Shown one piece after another: positions 26,712-36,761 of a stretch of 64,000 bases of DNA; position 1 is the stretch's first letter; each line of letters opens with the position of its first letter. The stretch spans positions 620,001 to 684,000 of the forward strand of contig NZ_CP108430.1 in NCBI RefSeq assembly GCF_041435335.1, in the 5' to 3' direction. The notes under the pieces were generated by a model. That model made no database searches and had not been told where the DNA came from. It saw only the letters and a list, made by a program, of their open reading frames with translations. Origin of the DNA: Streptomyces sp. NBC_01283. Its GTDB lineage: Bacteria; Actinomycetota; Actinomycetes; Streptomycetales; Streptomycetaceae. Made by a program: the position numbers and the translations under genes.

Positions 26712-28066
26712 GCCCGCGACTGGGCCGACCGCGCATCGGCAGCGAGCCGGGCCACGGCCTGACGGACACCGCCCGCCGCATCATCCGGCTCAACTACGGC
26801 TTCCAGCTGCTGTTCAACCTGCTGTGGTGGATGCCCGTGTTCTACGCCTACCAGAAGGCGGCCGGGCTGACGGACGGGCAGATCTTCGGCATCCAGAGCA
26901 TCTACTACGTGGCCTTCTGCCTGTTCGAGATCCCGACCGGCCTGATCGCCGACCGGATCGGCACCCGCAACTGCCTGCGTGCCGGGGCGGTGGTCATGAC
27001 GGCGGCGAATCTGGCGCCGGTCCTCAGCGCCTCGTACACCGGCTTCCTCGTCCACTTCCTCGCCATCGCCGCGGGCCGCTCCCTCACGTCTGGTGCCGCG
27101 AGCGCCTATCTGTACGACGGGCTGCGGGCCGAGAAGTGCGACGAGCACTATCTGAAGGCGGAGGGCACCGCGCGGGCCCTGGGGCTCGCGGCGAAGGTCG
27201 TGTGCTGGCCGCTGGTCGGGCCCCTGATGTCCCTCGCCCACGCGGCGCCGTACGTGCTCAGTGCCGCGAGCGCGGCGGGCTCCCTCGCCTGCGCCATCGC
27301 GCTGCCCCGGCTGGCGGGGGCTGGCAGCGCCGGCGGCAGCGGTACGGAGAAGGCCGGCGGCGGGCGCAGAGGCGGCGCGTTCCTGCGTGACGCGGGTCAT
27401 GCGCTGCGCTGCGTCGCCTCCTCGCGGTGGCTGACCCTGGTGATGGTCCAGGGCGTGGCGGTCTTCACTCTGTCCCGTATCTGCCAGGTCAACCTCTTCC
27501 AGCCGATCCTGCTCGACCACGGCATCGCGGAGGCCTCGCACGGCGGAGTGCTGGCCGCGATGACGGTGGCGGAGGCGGTGGCCTCGGCCCGCCCCCAGTG
27601 GCTGAGCCGCCGCCTGCCACCGGTCGCCTGGGTCTCGATCCTGAGCCTGGCGCTCGCGGGCACCCTGGCGGCCATGACGCTGGGCGGGCCATGGGCCGTG
27701 GTCGCCCTGCTCTGCCTGTTCGCCGCCGCGACCGGCTTCGCGTACCCCATCCAGCGCAAGCTGGTGAACGACGCGGTGCCCGCGCACGCACCGCGCGCCA
27801 CCCTCCTGTCGATCGAGAGCATCGTGGACCGTGGGGTGTGCGCACTGGCCGCGGTCGCCGCGGGCGCCTATCTCTCCGCCGGGCATCTGAACGTCCTGCT
27901 GTGGCACAGCGCGCTCGCGACGGCGGTGCTGCTCGGGGTCTTCCAACTGCTCCTGCGCAGCGGGGTGGTGGAGCGGGCCGCGGTGCCGCCTCCGGAGACG
28001 GCGGACGCCGACGACGCGGGCCGCCTGACCGGAGGCAGGCGCGGCGGGCCGCGGGCCAACAGGTAA
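26708..28066 (+). CDS. MFS transporter
   Basis: 452 residues, GTG overlapping the previous stop (GTGA). Hydrophobic segments number about twelve, starting LNYGFQLLFNLLWWMPVFYA, with the MFS loop 2-3 signature FEIPTGLIADRIGTRN intact. A Gly/Ser-rich cytosolic loop near residue 210 separates the halves, and the tail is hydrophilic. As the last gene of the ATP-grasp/dikinase operon it probably exports the product or imports its substrate. Confidence 0.9.
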   Translation: MSPRLGRPRIGSEPGHGLTDTARRIIRLNYGFQLLFNLLWWMPVFYAYQKAAGLTDGQIFGIQSIYYVAFCLFEIPTGLIADRIGTRNCLRAGAVVMTAANLAPVLSASYTGFLVHFLAIAAGRSLTSGAASAYLYDGLRAEKCDEHYLKAEGTARALGLAAKVVCWPLVGPLMSLAHAAPYVLSAASAAGSLACAIALPRLAGAGSAGGSGTEKAGGGRRGGAFLRDAGHALRCVASSRWLTLVMVQGVAVFTLSRICQVNLFQPILLDHGIAEASHGGVLAAMTVAEAVASARPQWLSRRLPPVAWVSILSLALAGTLAAMTLGGPWAVVALLCLFAAATGFAYPIQRKLVNDAVPAHAPRATLLSIESIVDRGVCALAAVAAGAYLSAGHLNVLLWHSALATAVLLGVFQLLLRSGVVERAAVPPPETADADDAGRLTGGRRGGPRANR

Positions 28067-28088
28067 CGGCTGGGGAGCGGTTACCGCC

Positions 28089-28127
28089 CGCTGAGGTGCG
28101 CACCCGGGAAGGGAGCACACCTCAGCG
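28089..28127. terminator. Stem-loop ending the ATP-grasp/dikinase/MFS operon
   Basis: CGCTGAGGTG (28089-28098) pairs perfectly with CACCTCAGCG (28118-28127) around a 19-base loop, between convergent genes. Probably works for both strands. Confidence 0.7.
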
Positions 28128-28150
28128 GCAGCGCTGCGCGCGGAAGTCGA

Positions 28151-28795
28151 TCAGCCGGACCGGCGGCCGAGGACTTCGATCAGCCCGACCGGGAGGAACG
28201 TGGGCCGGTGCGGCTGGTCCACCTGGTACGGCACATAGCCGAGCGAGGCCGCGACCTGGACCTCCTCGGCCGTCTCCGCCTGGTAGACGAGCCGGCAGTG
28301 GCCCGAGCCCGCCTTCGCCCGCTCCCAGAGGGCAGGGGCCGGTTTACGTTCCGCCTCCGTGCGGGGAGTGAGAATCCGGTCGCCGAAGTCTTTCCAGGCG
28401 AAAGGCTGCGCACCCCGCCACGTGGCGTCGACCTCCTTCTTCAGCCTGGCGGCGCGCTCGGCGTCGGTCGCACCCCAGGAGGGCGGGACATTGGTGATCA
28501 GGCCGATCCTGATGTGGCGTTCACGCAGGGCGCGCAGGTACGTGGCCGCGCCGGGCTGATAGGTGATGCTGCCGTCGTCGGCGGTGTGCACCAGTGTCTC
28601 GCCCAGGTCGAAGTACACGACGGGGCAGTCGCGTTCAGTGCTCACCCGGGCGTCGGAGGCCGCTGCCGTACCGGCGCTGACGTACCCGGGCACGCCCGCG
28701 CTCGCACTCGCGGGGGTGCAGAGCACGGTCGACGCCAGGGCCGCACCGAGCGCGAGGCTCATCCGTAACGAGCCCTTGAAGACGGATCTGTTCAT
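28151..28795 (-). CDS. Secreted HAD-like protein
   Basis: 214 residues from the ATG at 28795. A signal peptide (SLALGAALASTVLCTPASASA) precedes a HAD-type core: VVYFDLGETLVHTADDG gives motif I as DLGET, with Gly where most HAD enzymes have a second Asp; IGLITNVPPSW fits motif II, and ERKPAPALWERA carries the motif III Lys. The second Asp of motif I is needed for phosphatase activity, so its replacement hints at a non-phosphatase or binding role. It stands alone and convergent with the MFS gene. Confidence 0.75.
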   Translation of the reverse strand: MNRSVFKGSLRMSLALGAALASTVLCTPASASAGVPGYVSAGTAAASDARVSTERDCPVVYFDLGETLVHTADDGSITYQPGAATYLRALRERHIRIGLITNVPPSWGATDAERAARLKKEVDATWRGAQPFAWKDFGDRILTPRTEAERKPAPALWERAKAGSGHCRLVYQAETAEEVQVAASLGYVPYQVDQPHRPTFLPVGLIEVLGRRSG

Positions 28796-29369
<574 letters not shown>

Positions 29370-30824
29370 TCAGCTCCGGGCGGTGGCCTCTTCCACCGCG
29401 GTCGCGCGGTCGGTCTCGTCCTCCGTGGGGCGGGCGCGGCCCGGGATGACGGCGGCGACCGCGGCGGCAAGGAGTGCGACCCCGCAGCCGATCGCCAGTC
29501 CGACCCGGAACCCGTCTTCGGAGGCGATGGTGTGGCCACCGCCGAGGTTGATGGTCATCTGTGCGAGGACCACGCCGATCACGGCCGAGCCGATGGTCGT
29601 GCCCAACGACCGCATGAGGGTGTTGAACCCGTTGGCGGCGGCGGTCTCGGAGAGCGGGACGGAGCTCATGATCAGGGCGGGCATCGCGCCGTAGGCGAGG
29701 CCCACGCCGCTGTTGATGACGAGTCCCACGATCATCAGGCCCCAGGCGGTGCCCATCAGCATCAGCGACAGGCCGTATCCGGCGGCGATCACGAGTGCGC
29801 CGAGGACCAGGGCGAGCTTCGGACCACGGGCGTTGATGAGCTTTCCGCCCAGCGGGGACACGATCATCATCATGACGCAGCCGGGCGCCATCCAGAGCCC
29901 GGCAGCCAGCATCGACTGCCCCAGGCCGTAGCCGGTGGTCTCGGGGAACTGCAGGAGCTGTGGGGCGATCAGCATGAAGGCGTACATGCCGACACCCACC
30001 AGGATCGAGGCGATGTTGGTGAACAGCACGCGCGGGCGGGCGGTGGTCCGCAGGTCGACCAGGGGGTCACGGGTACGCAGCTCGTAGAGCCCCCAGACGC
30101 CGAGCGCCACGACCGCGACGGCGAACAGGCCGAGCGTGGTGCCCGACCCCCAACCCCAGTCGGCACCCTTGGAGATGGCGAGCAGGAGGGACACGAGGCC
30201 TATCGCGAGGCCTGTCGCGCCAGGGGCGTCGAAGCGCTGGCCCTTGGCCCCGGCCGGGACATCCGGGACGAAGAACCAGATCAGGGCGGCGATCATCAGT
30301 GCGAGGACCGCGGAGCCCCAGAACAGCACGCGCCAGCTGGCGTATTCGGCGACCGCTGCGGAGATCGGCAGGCCGAGTGCTCCGCCGATGCCCATGGAAG
30401 CACTGACCAACGCGATCGAGCCGCTGAGCTTCGCGGCGGGCACCACGTCCCGCAGGAGGGCGATACCCAGGGGCACCATGCCCATGCCCATGCCCTGCAG
30501 ACCTCGCCCGACGATCATCGGCACGATGGTGGAGGAGAGGGCGCACACCACCGAGCCGACGACCAGGGGCAGGGCGCAGATCAGCAGCATCCGGCGTTTG
30601 CCGATCAGATCACCCAGACGGCCCGAGACGGGTACGCAGACACCCGCGACGAGCAGCGTGACGGTCACCACCCAGGCCGCGTTGGAGGACGACGTGTCCA
30701 GGATCTGCGGCAGTTCCGCGATGAGCGGGGTGACCAGGGTCTGCATGACTGCGGCCACCGTGCCGGCGAGTGCCAGCGTGGTGACCACGCCGCCGGTTCT
30801 GACGGCAGGCTGAGAGGCGTTCAT
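29370..30824 (-). CDS. EmrB/QacA-type 14-helix MFS drug exporter
   Basis: 484 residues. Motifs of the DHA2 family are clear: AAWVVTVTLLVAGVCVPVSGRLGDLIGKRRM (TM2, loop and motif A), RGLQGMGMGMVPLGIALLRD (TM4) and MGIGGALGLPISAAV (motif C, antiporter). Fourteen hydrophobic segments and a charged C-terminal tail fit a proton-driven drug exporter. It is divergent from a MarR regulator, with a near-perfect palindrome between them, a standard repressor/exporter pair. Confidence 0.93.
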   Translation of the reverse strand: MNASQPAVRTGGVVTTLALAGTVAAVMQTLVTPLIAELPQILDTSSSNAAWVVTVTLLVAGVCVPVSGRLGDLIGKRRMLLICALPLVVGSVVCALSSTIVPMIVGRGLQGMGMGMVPLGIALLRDVVPAAKLSGSIALVSASMGIGGALGLPISAAVAEYASWRVLFWGSAVLALMIAALIWFFVPDVPAGAKGQRFDAPGATGLAIGLVSLLLAISKGADWGWGSGTTLGLFAVAVVALGVWGLYELRTRDPLVDLRTTARPRVLFTNIASILVGVGMYAFMLIAPQLLQFPETTGYGLGQSMLAAGLWMAPGCVMMMIVSPLGGKLINARGPKLALVLGALVIAAGYGLSLMLMGTAWGLMIVGLVINSGVGLAYGAMPALIMSSVPLSETAAANGFNTLMRSLGTTIGSAVIGVVLAQMTINLGGGHTIASEDGFRVGLAIGCGVALLAAAVAAVIPGRARPTEDETDRATAVEEATARS

Positions 30825-30884
30825 GACGCGAGTCCTCAGGGGTTGGTTGGGGTTGACGAATGTGCACCGTACACGCCTTTTGTA

Positions 30885-30894
30885 TTATGCATAA
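30885..30894. promoter_or_regulatory. MarR-type operator between exporter and regulator
   Basis: TTATGCATAA is a perfect 10-bp palindrome inside an AT-rich tract (30880-30900) rare in this genome, midway between the divergent exporter and MarR genes. Fits a MarR dimer site covering both promoters. Confidence 0.65.
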
Positions 30895-30995
30895 GATATG
30901 GTCGATACATGCCCCGGGGGACGTGGGGGGATGAGGGCGGAGCCACAGGCCCAGGGACAGTGCGGTGGCCCGGCTACAAGGAGAGGCACCACCAC

Positions 30996-31451
30996 ATGGA
31001 CAAGGCCACGAGCGAGGTCGAGTACGAGCAGATGCTGCTCAGCCGTCACGGGCTGCTGACCCGCAGAAAAGGTCGCCGCGTGGACGGCGTGATGGAGCGC
31101 AGCGCCTACGTTCTCCTCAGCCGCATCCGCGTCCAGGGCCCCATGTCCATCGGCGAGCTGAGCGACGCCTTCGACCTGGACGCCTCGACCCTTCAGCGGC
31201 AGACCTCCGCCGCGATGCGTGCCGGTCTCGTGGGGCGGATCCCCGATCCGGCGGGCGGCATGGCCCGCAAATTCCGTATCACGGACGAGGGCGCCCGACT
31301 GCTCGACGAGGAGCGCGAGGGCATGATCCGTTCTCTGGGCAGGGTCATGACCGACTGGCCGAAGGAAGACATCTCCGCGTTCGCCCACTACCTACGGCGC
31401 TTCAACACCGACCTCGAACGTATCGACGGGCGCCCGTGGCCGCGCCCGTGA
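30996..31451 (+). CDS. MarR-family regulator
   Basis: 151 residues from the ATG at 30996, AAGGAG upstream. The winged helix is at about residues 35-100: MSIGELSDAFDLDASTLQRQ (recognition helix), GLVGRIPDPAGGMARKFRIT (wing) and TDEGARLLDEER. Flanking helices form the dimer interface. The open frame extends far upstream by chance, but only this start has a ribosome-binding site. Probably represses the divergent exporter until a toxic ligand binds. Confidence 0.9.
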   Translation: MDKATSEVEYEQMLLSRHGLLTRRKGRRVDGVMERSAYVLLSRIRVQGPMSIGELSDAFDLDASTLQRQTSAAMRAGLVGRIPDPAGGMARKFRITDEGARLLDEEREGMIRSLGRVMTDWPKEDISAFAHYLRRFNTDLERIDGRPWPRP

Positions 31452-31583
31452 GGAAGACCCCCGGGCCCTCCTCCGCCATTTCATTCGCGACCGGCCGTCG
31501 GACGGACGAATGACCCGTGGCCATTCGCGTCGACACGCTGTCCGCTTCCGCGCTAAATCGTAGAACCCGAAGACAATGCGGGA

Positions 31584-32342
31584 GTGCTCAATACCACGCT
31601 GCCCCGGCTGATCATTCCGTTGCTCCTCTGTGCGGTTTCCCTCAGCGCGTGCGGCAACGAAAGCGGCCAGGACGACAGCCGGTCGGGCAACCATGCCAAA
31701 GCGGCGCCGCCCAAGGCCCATGGCAGCCTCTCTTTCAGGAATCGAAGCAGCACAATCCCCCAGCTCGGCCAGCGGATGCAAAGGTCCGTGGACCGGCTCG
31801 GCGCCAAGCAAGTCGTCCTGGTGTCAGGAGACGCACCCGACTCCAGCTACGCCACGGTTCACTTGTACGAGCGCGGGGCCCAGGGCGAGTGGCGCAGAGT
31901 CTTCGAACCATGGCCGGCCCGCAACGGCCAACGCGGCTGGACCACGCGGCACACGGCAGGCGACTTGAGTTCTCCCGTGGGGGTATTCGGCCTCAGCGAC
32001 GCCGGGGGGCTTCTGCCCGACCCGGGTTCCAAATTGCCCTACGACCAGTCCCCCGTCTACGAGGAGGACGGCGTCGGCTCCATGGGGCAATCCCTCAGAG
32101 GAGCCTTCGACCACGTGGTGGCCATCAACTACAACCGAACTCCCGGCACCCCGCCGAGAGACCTCGATCGGCCCATGGGATCCGAACTCGGTGGAGGCAT
32201 CTTCATCCACATCGAACACGGTGGGCCGACACAGGCATGCGTCGCACTCCCCCGCAACAAGATGTCCGAACTCCTGAAATGGCTCGATCCCCGAATGCAC
32301 CCCGTGATCGCCATGGGTGACATCGAATCGGTCTCACGGTGA
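31584..32342 (+). CDS. Lipoprotein with L,D-transpeptidase-like catalytic motif
   Basis: 252 residues, GTG start. The signal peptide ends in a lipobox (LSAC, Cys near residue 23), followed by a Ser/Asn/Gln-rich linker. The C-terminal domain shows the YkuD-type pattern: SSPVGVFGLSDAGG, then GGGIFIHIEHGG and TQACVALP, with His and Cys spaced as in L,D-transpeptidases but without the usual SHGC form. This could make it an atypical cell-wall crosslinking or hydrolytic enzyme anchored outside the membrane. Confidence 0.78.
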   Translation: MLNTTLPRLIIPLLLCAVSLSACGNESGQDDSRSGNHAKAAPPKAHGSLSFRNRSSTIPQLGQRMQRSVDRLGAKQVVLVSGDAPDSSYATVHLYERGAQGEWRRVFEPWPARNGQRGWTTRHTAGDLSSPVGVFGLSDAGGLLPDPGSKLPYDQSPVYEEDGVGSMGQSLRGAFDHVVAINYNRTPGTPPRDLDRPMGSELGGGIFIHIEHGGPTQACVALPRNKMSELLKWLDPRMHPVIAMGDIESVSR

Positions 32343-32513
32343 ATCCGTAAGCGCGGACGGCCCTCGCACCGCCTTCGGGCGGGACGCCGAGCAACACGGC
32401 CCGTGCGCCGGCCCGGGCCGAACCCGCCCCGCTTCCCTCCCTGAGGTCAACAGCCTGCGCCGACATCCCCTCCTGCTGGGAAGGGAACAGCAGGGGAACG
32501 GAACAGCAAAGGT

Positions 32514-33335
32514 GTGACCCGGACGGCCCTCCGGCGTTATGAGGCCGTGGGTATCTGGCTGCTCAACAACTTCAGCACTCTCGCGCTTGCCGGGCTGCTC
32601 GGCGGCGGCGCCGTACTGGCTGCCGCGGGCGGCATACTGCTGCTGCGGCGCAGATTTCCCCACCACGCGAACGGCACGCACAACGACATGATCGGCGTCG
32701 TGCTCGGCATGTATGCCGCGATCTACGGCATCATCCTGGCCTTCGTCGTCGTGGCCGAATGGGAAGGCCTCAACGAGGCGGAGACCAACGTCGCGCTTGA
32801 GGCCAGCCAGACCGCCGAGGTACTGCGCGATGCCGCAGCGTTCCCACCCCCGCAGGAACGTCGAGTGATCAGCGCCGTTGGGGATTACGTCCATGTCGTC
32901 GTCGACAAGCAATGGCCGCTGATGCGCGACGGACGGCCCGACCCCGGCGTCACCAACCATGAAGTGACCCAGCTTTACCAGGTGTTCCAGGACTACGAGC
33001 CGCAGACCGAGGCCGAGACGACCTATTACGAACAGTCGGTCTCGACGCTGGGCGAGATCGCCGGCGCCCGCCGTACCCGGCTCGCCGATGCCCAGCAGTC
33101 CCTCCCCTCGCTCCTCAACATCCTCGTCTACGGCGGCGCGCTCATCATGCTGCCCCTGACCTTCCTCTACGGCATCAAGAGCCTGCGCGCGAACTTGATG
33201 TTCGTCGTGTCGGTCGCGGCGCTGATCGGTGTGAGTCTGTTGTTGTGCCTGACCTTGGATCATCCCTTCGCCGGCGACCTCGCGGTTTCTCCGGCTCCCT
33301 TCAAGGAGGGCGTGCTCGCTCAGTTCTGGCAATGA
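32514..33335 (+). CDS. DUF4239 membrane protein
   Basis: 273 residues, GTG start with AAAGG. Two N-terminal membrane helices (LALAGLLGGGAVLAAAGGIL and a segment holding GVVLGMYAAIYGIILAFVV) and two C-terminal ones (about 200-250) enclose an external helical domain. The NDMIGVVLGMYAAIYG block, then EWEGLNEAETNVALEA, is the DUF4239 hallmark; these proteins are distantly related to bestrophin channels. Function unknown. A small CCTGCTG/CAGCAGG hairpin (32472-32494) precedes the start. Confidence 0.85.
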   Translation: MTRTALRRYEAVGIWLLNNFSTLALAGLLGGGAVLAAAGGILLLRRRFPHHANGTHNDMIGVVLGMYAAIYGIILAFVVVAEWEGLNEAETNVALEASQTAEVLRDAAAFPPPQERRVISAVGDYVHVVVDKQWPLMRDGRPDPGVTNHEVTQLYQVFQDYEPQTEAETTYYEQSVSTLGEIAGARRTRLADAQQSLPSLLNILVYGGALIMLPLTFLYGIKSLRANLMFVVSVAALIGVSLLLCLTLDHPFAGDLAVSPAPFKEGVLAQFWQ

Positions 33336-33475
33336 CCTCCATGGCGTAGGTCGCTGCACGACGCCGCACTCCGTACGTCCCACCCCGTACGCCGCTGCCA
33401 TCTGGTGCCCCCGGCGTGAGTGTGCTGAGGTGCACCAAGCCCTGGAACACCCGCCCTGTGCCTCGGAGAGTGACC

Positions 33476-34510
33476 TTGCGCAGCCTGACCTTCGTCATCG
33501 GCACGGGCCGCAGCGGCTCCACCGCGCTGTCCCGCATCCTCAACACCCACCCCGACGTGCTCAGCCTCAACGAGTACCTGGCCTCGGTCGGTGACGCGGC
33601 CTTCCCCGAAGGCCTCGTGTCAGGAGCGGAGTTCTGGGATGCCCTCTTCCGGCCCACCCCGTACTTCGCGAACATGATCCGCAGCGGCCTGCTGATGCCC
33701 GAGTTCCTCTACACCCGCGGTCCCGGGCGCTACACGGCCGAGACCACCGGCATCCCCGCGCTGTCCCTCATGGTGTTGCCCCATCTCACCGACGACCCCG
33801 ACGGTCTCCTCGACGAGATCCGCGCAGCGGTCGTCGACTGGCCCGACCGTCCCGCCACCGCACACCACGAAGCGCTCTTCGAGTTCCTCGGCGCACGGAC
33901 GGGGGGCACCGCCGTCGTGGAACGCTCCGGGTATTCGACGGGTTGGGCACCCGGATTGCGGGCTGCCTTCCCGTACGCGAAGTTCGTGCACCTCTATCGC
34001 GACGGGCCGGACTGTGCCCTGTCCATGAGCCGACACACCGGCTACCGCACGATCACCTTGATCCGCGAGATCAGGGAGCGGACAGGCATCGACAGCTTCA
34101 GCGACCTGACGGAAGAACATGTGCGCTCCCTGCCACCGGACCTGGCGCCCCTGCTCGACGAGCGCTTCGACCCCGCCCTCGTACGGGATCGTGAATTTCC
34201 CCTGTCGCGGTTCGGCGCGTTGTGGTCCGAACTGGTCATCCAGGGAACGGAATTCCTCGACGGCCTGCCTGCCGATCAGCGCATGACCCTCTCCTACGAG
34301 GACCTCCTCGACGCCCCTCGGGAGGAACTAGCCCGCCTCGCGGCATTCGTCGGCGTCGAGCCATCGCCGCAGTGGCTGGAGGGCGCCCGCGCCCGCCTCG
34401 ACGACAGCCGCCGCGGCTCCGCCGAGAAGCAGCTGACGGCCGCCGAGCTCGACGAGCTGCGCAGGAGTTGCGCGCCCGGGACCCGCGCGCTGCAGGGCGA
34501 GCCGGCCTGA
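33476..34510 (+). CDS. Sulfotransferase-family protein
   Basis: About 344 residues if translation begins at the TTG at 33476 (GGAGAG five bases before); a GTG at 33470 or 33416 is also possible. The PAPS-binding loop is at the very N-terminus (FVIGTGRSGSTALSRIL), and the 3'-phosphate site is LYRDGPDCALSMSRHTGY. The C-terminal part has LSYEDLLDAPREELARLAAF, typical of the family. It would move a sulfuryl group from PAPS to a hydroxyl or amine. No pathway neighbours identify the acceptor. Confidence 0.82.
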   Translation: MRSLTFVIGTGRSGSTALSRILNTHPDVLSLNEYLASVGDAAFPEGLVSGAEFWDALFRPTPYFANMIRSGLLMPEFLYTRGPGRYTAETTGIPALSLMVLPHLTDDPDGLLDEIRAAVVDWPDRPATAHHEALFEFLGARTGGTAVVERSGYSTGWAPGLRAAFPYAKFVHLYRDGPDCALSMSRHTGYRTITLIREIRERTGIDSFSDLTEEHVRSLPPDLAPLLDERFDPALVRDREFPLSRFGALWSELVIQGTEFLDGLPADQRMTLSYEDLLDAPREELARLAAFVGVEPSPQWLEGARARLDDSRRGSAEKQLTAAELDELRRSCAPGTRALQGEPA

Positions 34511-34532
34511 CGGCGGAGTCCTGCGGGTCGGT

Positions 34533-34760
34533 TCAGCTCTTGGACTGCGTGGTCTCCAGCCAGGCCCGTTCCTCCGCGTCCGCGTCGAAGCCGACCGGTT
34601 CCCAGCGCTTCACCAGGAGCGCGGCGAGACCGACGACGGGGGCGACGAGGATGACCCAGTACACATGCGTGCCGAGGCCGCTGCTGAGGATGGGGAAGAA
34701 GAACAGCGTCAGCGTCGAACCGAAGCGCAGGACCGCCTGGTTGAGGCCGATGCTGACACC
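34533..34760 (-). pseudogene. C-terminal fragment of an MFS transporter
   Basis: About 75 residues: VSIGLNQAVLRFGSTLTLFF, two membrane helices (GTHVYWVILVAPVVGLAALL) and an acidic tail ending AWLETTQSKS at the stop. All earlier helices are missing. The homologous sequence ends abruptly at about 34760, where an unrelated MFS fragment starts on the other strand. Non-functional remnant. Confidence 0.7.
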
Positions 34761-35805
34761 GCGCGACCGTCGGGGTCTGCGAACGGTGCTGCTGGTCACC
34801 GTCGCGGTGCAGGTCGTGTTCTGGCTGAGCGTGCCGATCCTGCCGTACGGGATCCTGCTGGGCGCCGCCTTCGTGGCGGGGCTGCTGATGGTGCCGACCC
34901 AGCCGGTGACCAGGCAGGCGATCGCCGCGATGACCACGACGGGACAGCGCCGTGCCGCGTTCGCACTGGAGTCGGTGCAGGGCGAACTGTCCTACATCGT
35001 GGGCCCGCCGATCGTGATCCTCTGCGCGGCGAAGGCGTCTCCCGGCATGGTGGCGTGGGGAGTCGGCGCCGCGATCGTGGTGGGGGGCGCGGGGATCGCC
35101 CTGCTGAACCCGCCACTGCGCACCAAGGACGAGGCGGCTGCCGACACCGGCACCCGCCCCCGTCGCCGGGAGTGGCTGGGCCCGCACATGATCGCCACAC
35201 TGTTGATGGCATTCGGCAGCACGATGCTCCTCAGCGGCACCGACCTGGCCATCATCGCCACCCTCGAACAAGCCGGCCAGGTGTCCTGGGCCGCCGTGGT
35301 CGTGGCGACGTACGGCGTGGCCTCCGTCGTCGGCGGTCTTGTCTACGGCGCGCTGTCCCGGCACCTGCCCACGTGGCTGCTGCTCGGCCTGCTCGGACTC
35401 GTGACCCTTCCCGCGGGACTGGCCCACGACGCGCCCTGGTTGTGCGTGGCCGTGGTCGGTGCCGGACTGCTCACCGGGCCGACCCTCTCCACGGTGGCCG
35501 CCGCGGTGGTGCAACTCGCCCCCGCCGGTGTGCGCAGCGAGGCGACAGGGCTGCGATCCTCGGCGCTGAGCGCGGGATTCGCGCTCGGGACCCCGATCGT
35601 CGGAGTGGCGATCGACGCCTCCGTGCCGGCAGCCGGCTTCGCGGCGGCCGGACTGGCCGGACTGGCCGGACTGACCACCGCGCTGACCGGATACCTGCTG
35701 CCCCACTGCTCGGCCGCCCGGGGTCGGTCACCGCTCAGCGATCCCGACCGCGCCGAAGCCCCCGACCACGAGCCCAGCGGGACCGGCACCCGGCCTGGCG
35801 CCTGA
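34761..35805 (+). pseudogene. MFS transporter lacking its N-terminus
   Basis: Homology starts at RDRRGLRTVLLVTVAV, that is, after the first two helices and motif A of a DHA1-type transporter, and continues through about ten helices (GAAFVAGLLMVPTQPVTRQA, SVQGELSYIVGPPIVILC) to a Pro/Ser-rich tail. There is no ribosome-binding site or proper start near the new 5' end. It abuts the minus-strand MFS fragment head to head, so one deletion probably removed both N-termini and the shared promoter region. Confidence 0.7.
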
Positions 35806-35885
35806 GGGAACGCACATCACACTGCCCGGGCGTGGGGCTCAAGGATGTTGAACCAACGCCGAGTTGCCTGGGATGATCGCTGCTC

Positions 35886-36761
35886 ATGGGGCCGGACGGG
35901 TGGGGCACGCATGCGGTCGAGGTAACTGCTGCCCAAGTGGTCAAGCGGTTTTCACGCGGGGACGAGAAGCGCGCGGAACGTGAATGGCGTGCTCTGACAC
36001 TGCTTGGCGAGTACGCACCCGGCCTGGCGCCTGCCCCGAGGAGCATGCACCTTGCAGCCGGAGTACCGACGGTGGTGATGTCCCGTCTTGCCGGTACTCC
36101 CCTGCGGGGCCGCTCCCCGGACGAAGAGCAGGTCAAGGCGCTGGCGGCAGCGCTGAACGAGCTGCATGCCGCAGTGCCCGCCGACGCGCTGCGGCACGTC
36201 CCTGTCGGGCCCGGGCAGCAAGGCGATCTCGTGGCCCAGCTCGATGAGTGGGCGGTGACCGTCCATCCCCGGGTCGGTGGACCGGTGGGTCGAGCCATGG
36301 GCCTCGGACTGCAATGGCTTGGAGGGTCGGGCCTTGGCACTGAAGGTGCGTCGCAGGTCGGGCCGGTCTTTGGCCCGGGGGACGGCAACCTCGCCAACTA
36401 CCTGTGGGACGGCTCCCGGGTTCGCGTGGTCGACTTCGAGGACTCGGGCCGCAGCGATCGCGCCTTCGAACTCGCGGAGATCACGGAGCATGTGGGCAGT
36501 TGGGTGGAGCACCCATTCGATGTCCCCACGTTTCTGGGCCACTTCGAGCTCACGGCGGCCGAGGAGGCCCGGCTGTGGGAGTGCCGGCGGCTCCTCGCCC
36601 TGGTCTGGCTGTTTCTCCTGGCCTTCGATCACGAGCACGTCAGGAACCCGCCCGGCACCGTGGAACGGCAGGCCGATCGGCTGATGGCGCTGCTCGCTCG
36701 GGGGACGATTCAGCCCCGAAGTCGGCATTTGGGGGAATCAGCGTGTCCGGAGACCAGATAG
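35886..36761 (+). CDS. Aminoglycoside-phosphotransferase-like kinase
   Basis: 291 residues, ATG start. A kinase-like fold is seen with the N-lobe VVKRFSRGDEKRAEREW (candidate ATP Lys), hinge VVMSRLAGTPL, catalytic loop GPGDGNLANYLW and metal-binding VRVVDFEDSGRSD. The usual HGD of APH enzymes reads GPGDGN; the catalytic Asp is kept but the His is not. Substrate unknown; many relatives phosphorylate sugars, choline or homoserine rather than antibiotics. It stands alone. Confidence 0.8.
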   Translation: MGPDGWGTHAVEVTAAQVVKRFSRGDEKRAEREWRALTLLGEYAPGLAPAPRSMHLAAGVPTVVMSRLAGTPLRGRSPDEEQVKALAAALNELHAAVPADALRHVPVGPGQQGDLVAQLDEWAVTVHPRVGGPVGRAMGLGLQWLGGSGLGTEGASQVGPVFGPGDGNLANYLWDGSRVRVVDFEDSGRSDRAFELAEITEHVGSWVEHPFDVPTFLGHFELTAAEEARLWECRRLLALVWLFLLAFDHEHVRNPPGTVERQADRLMALLARGTIQPRSRHLGESACPETR

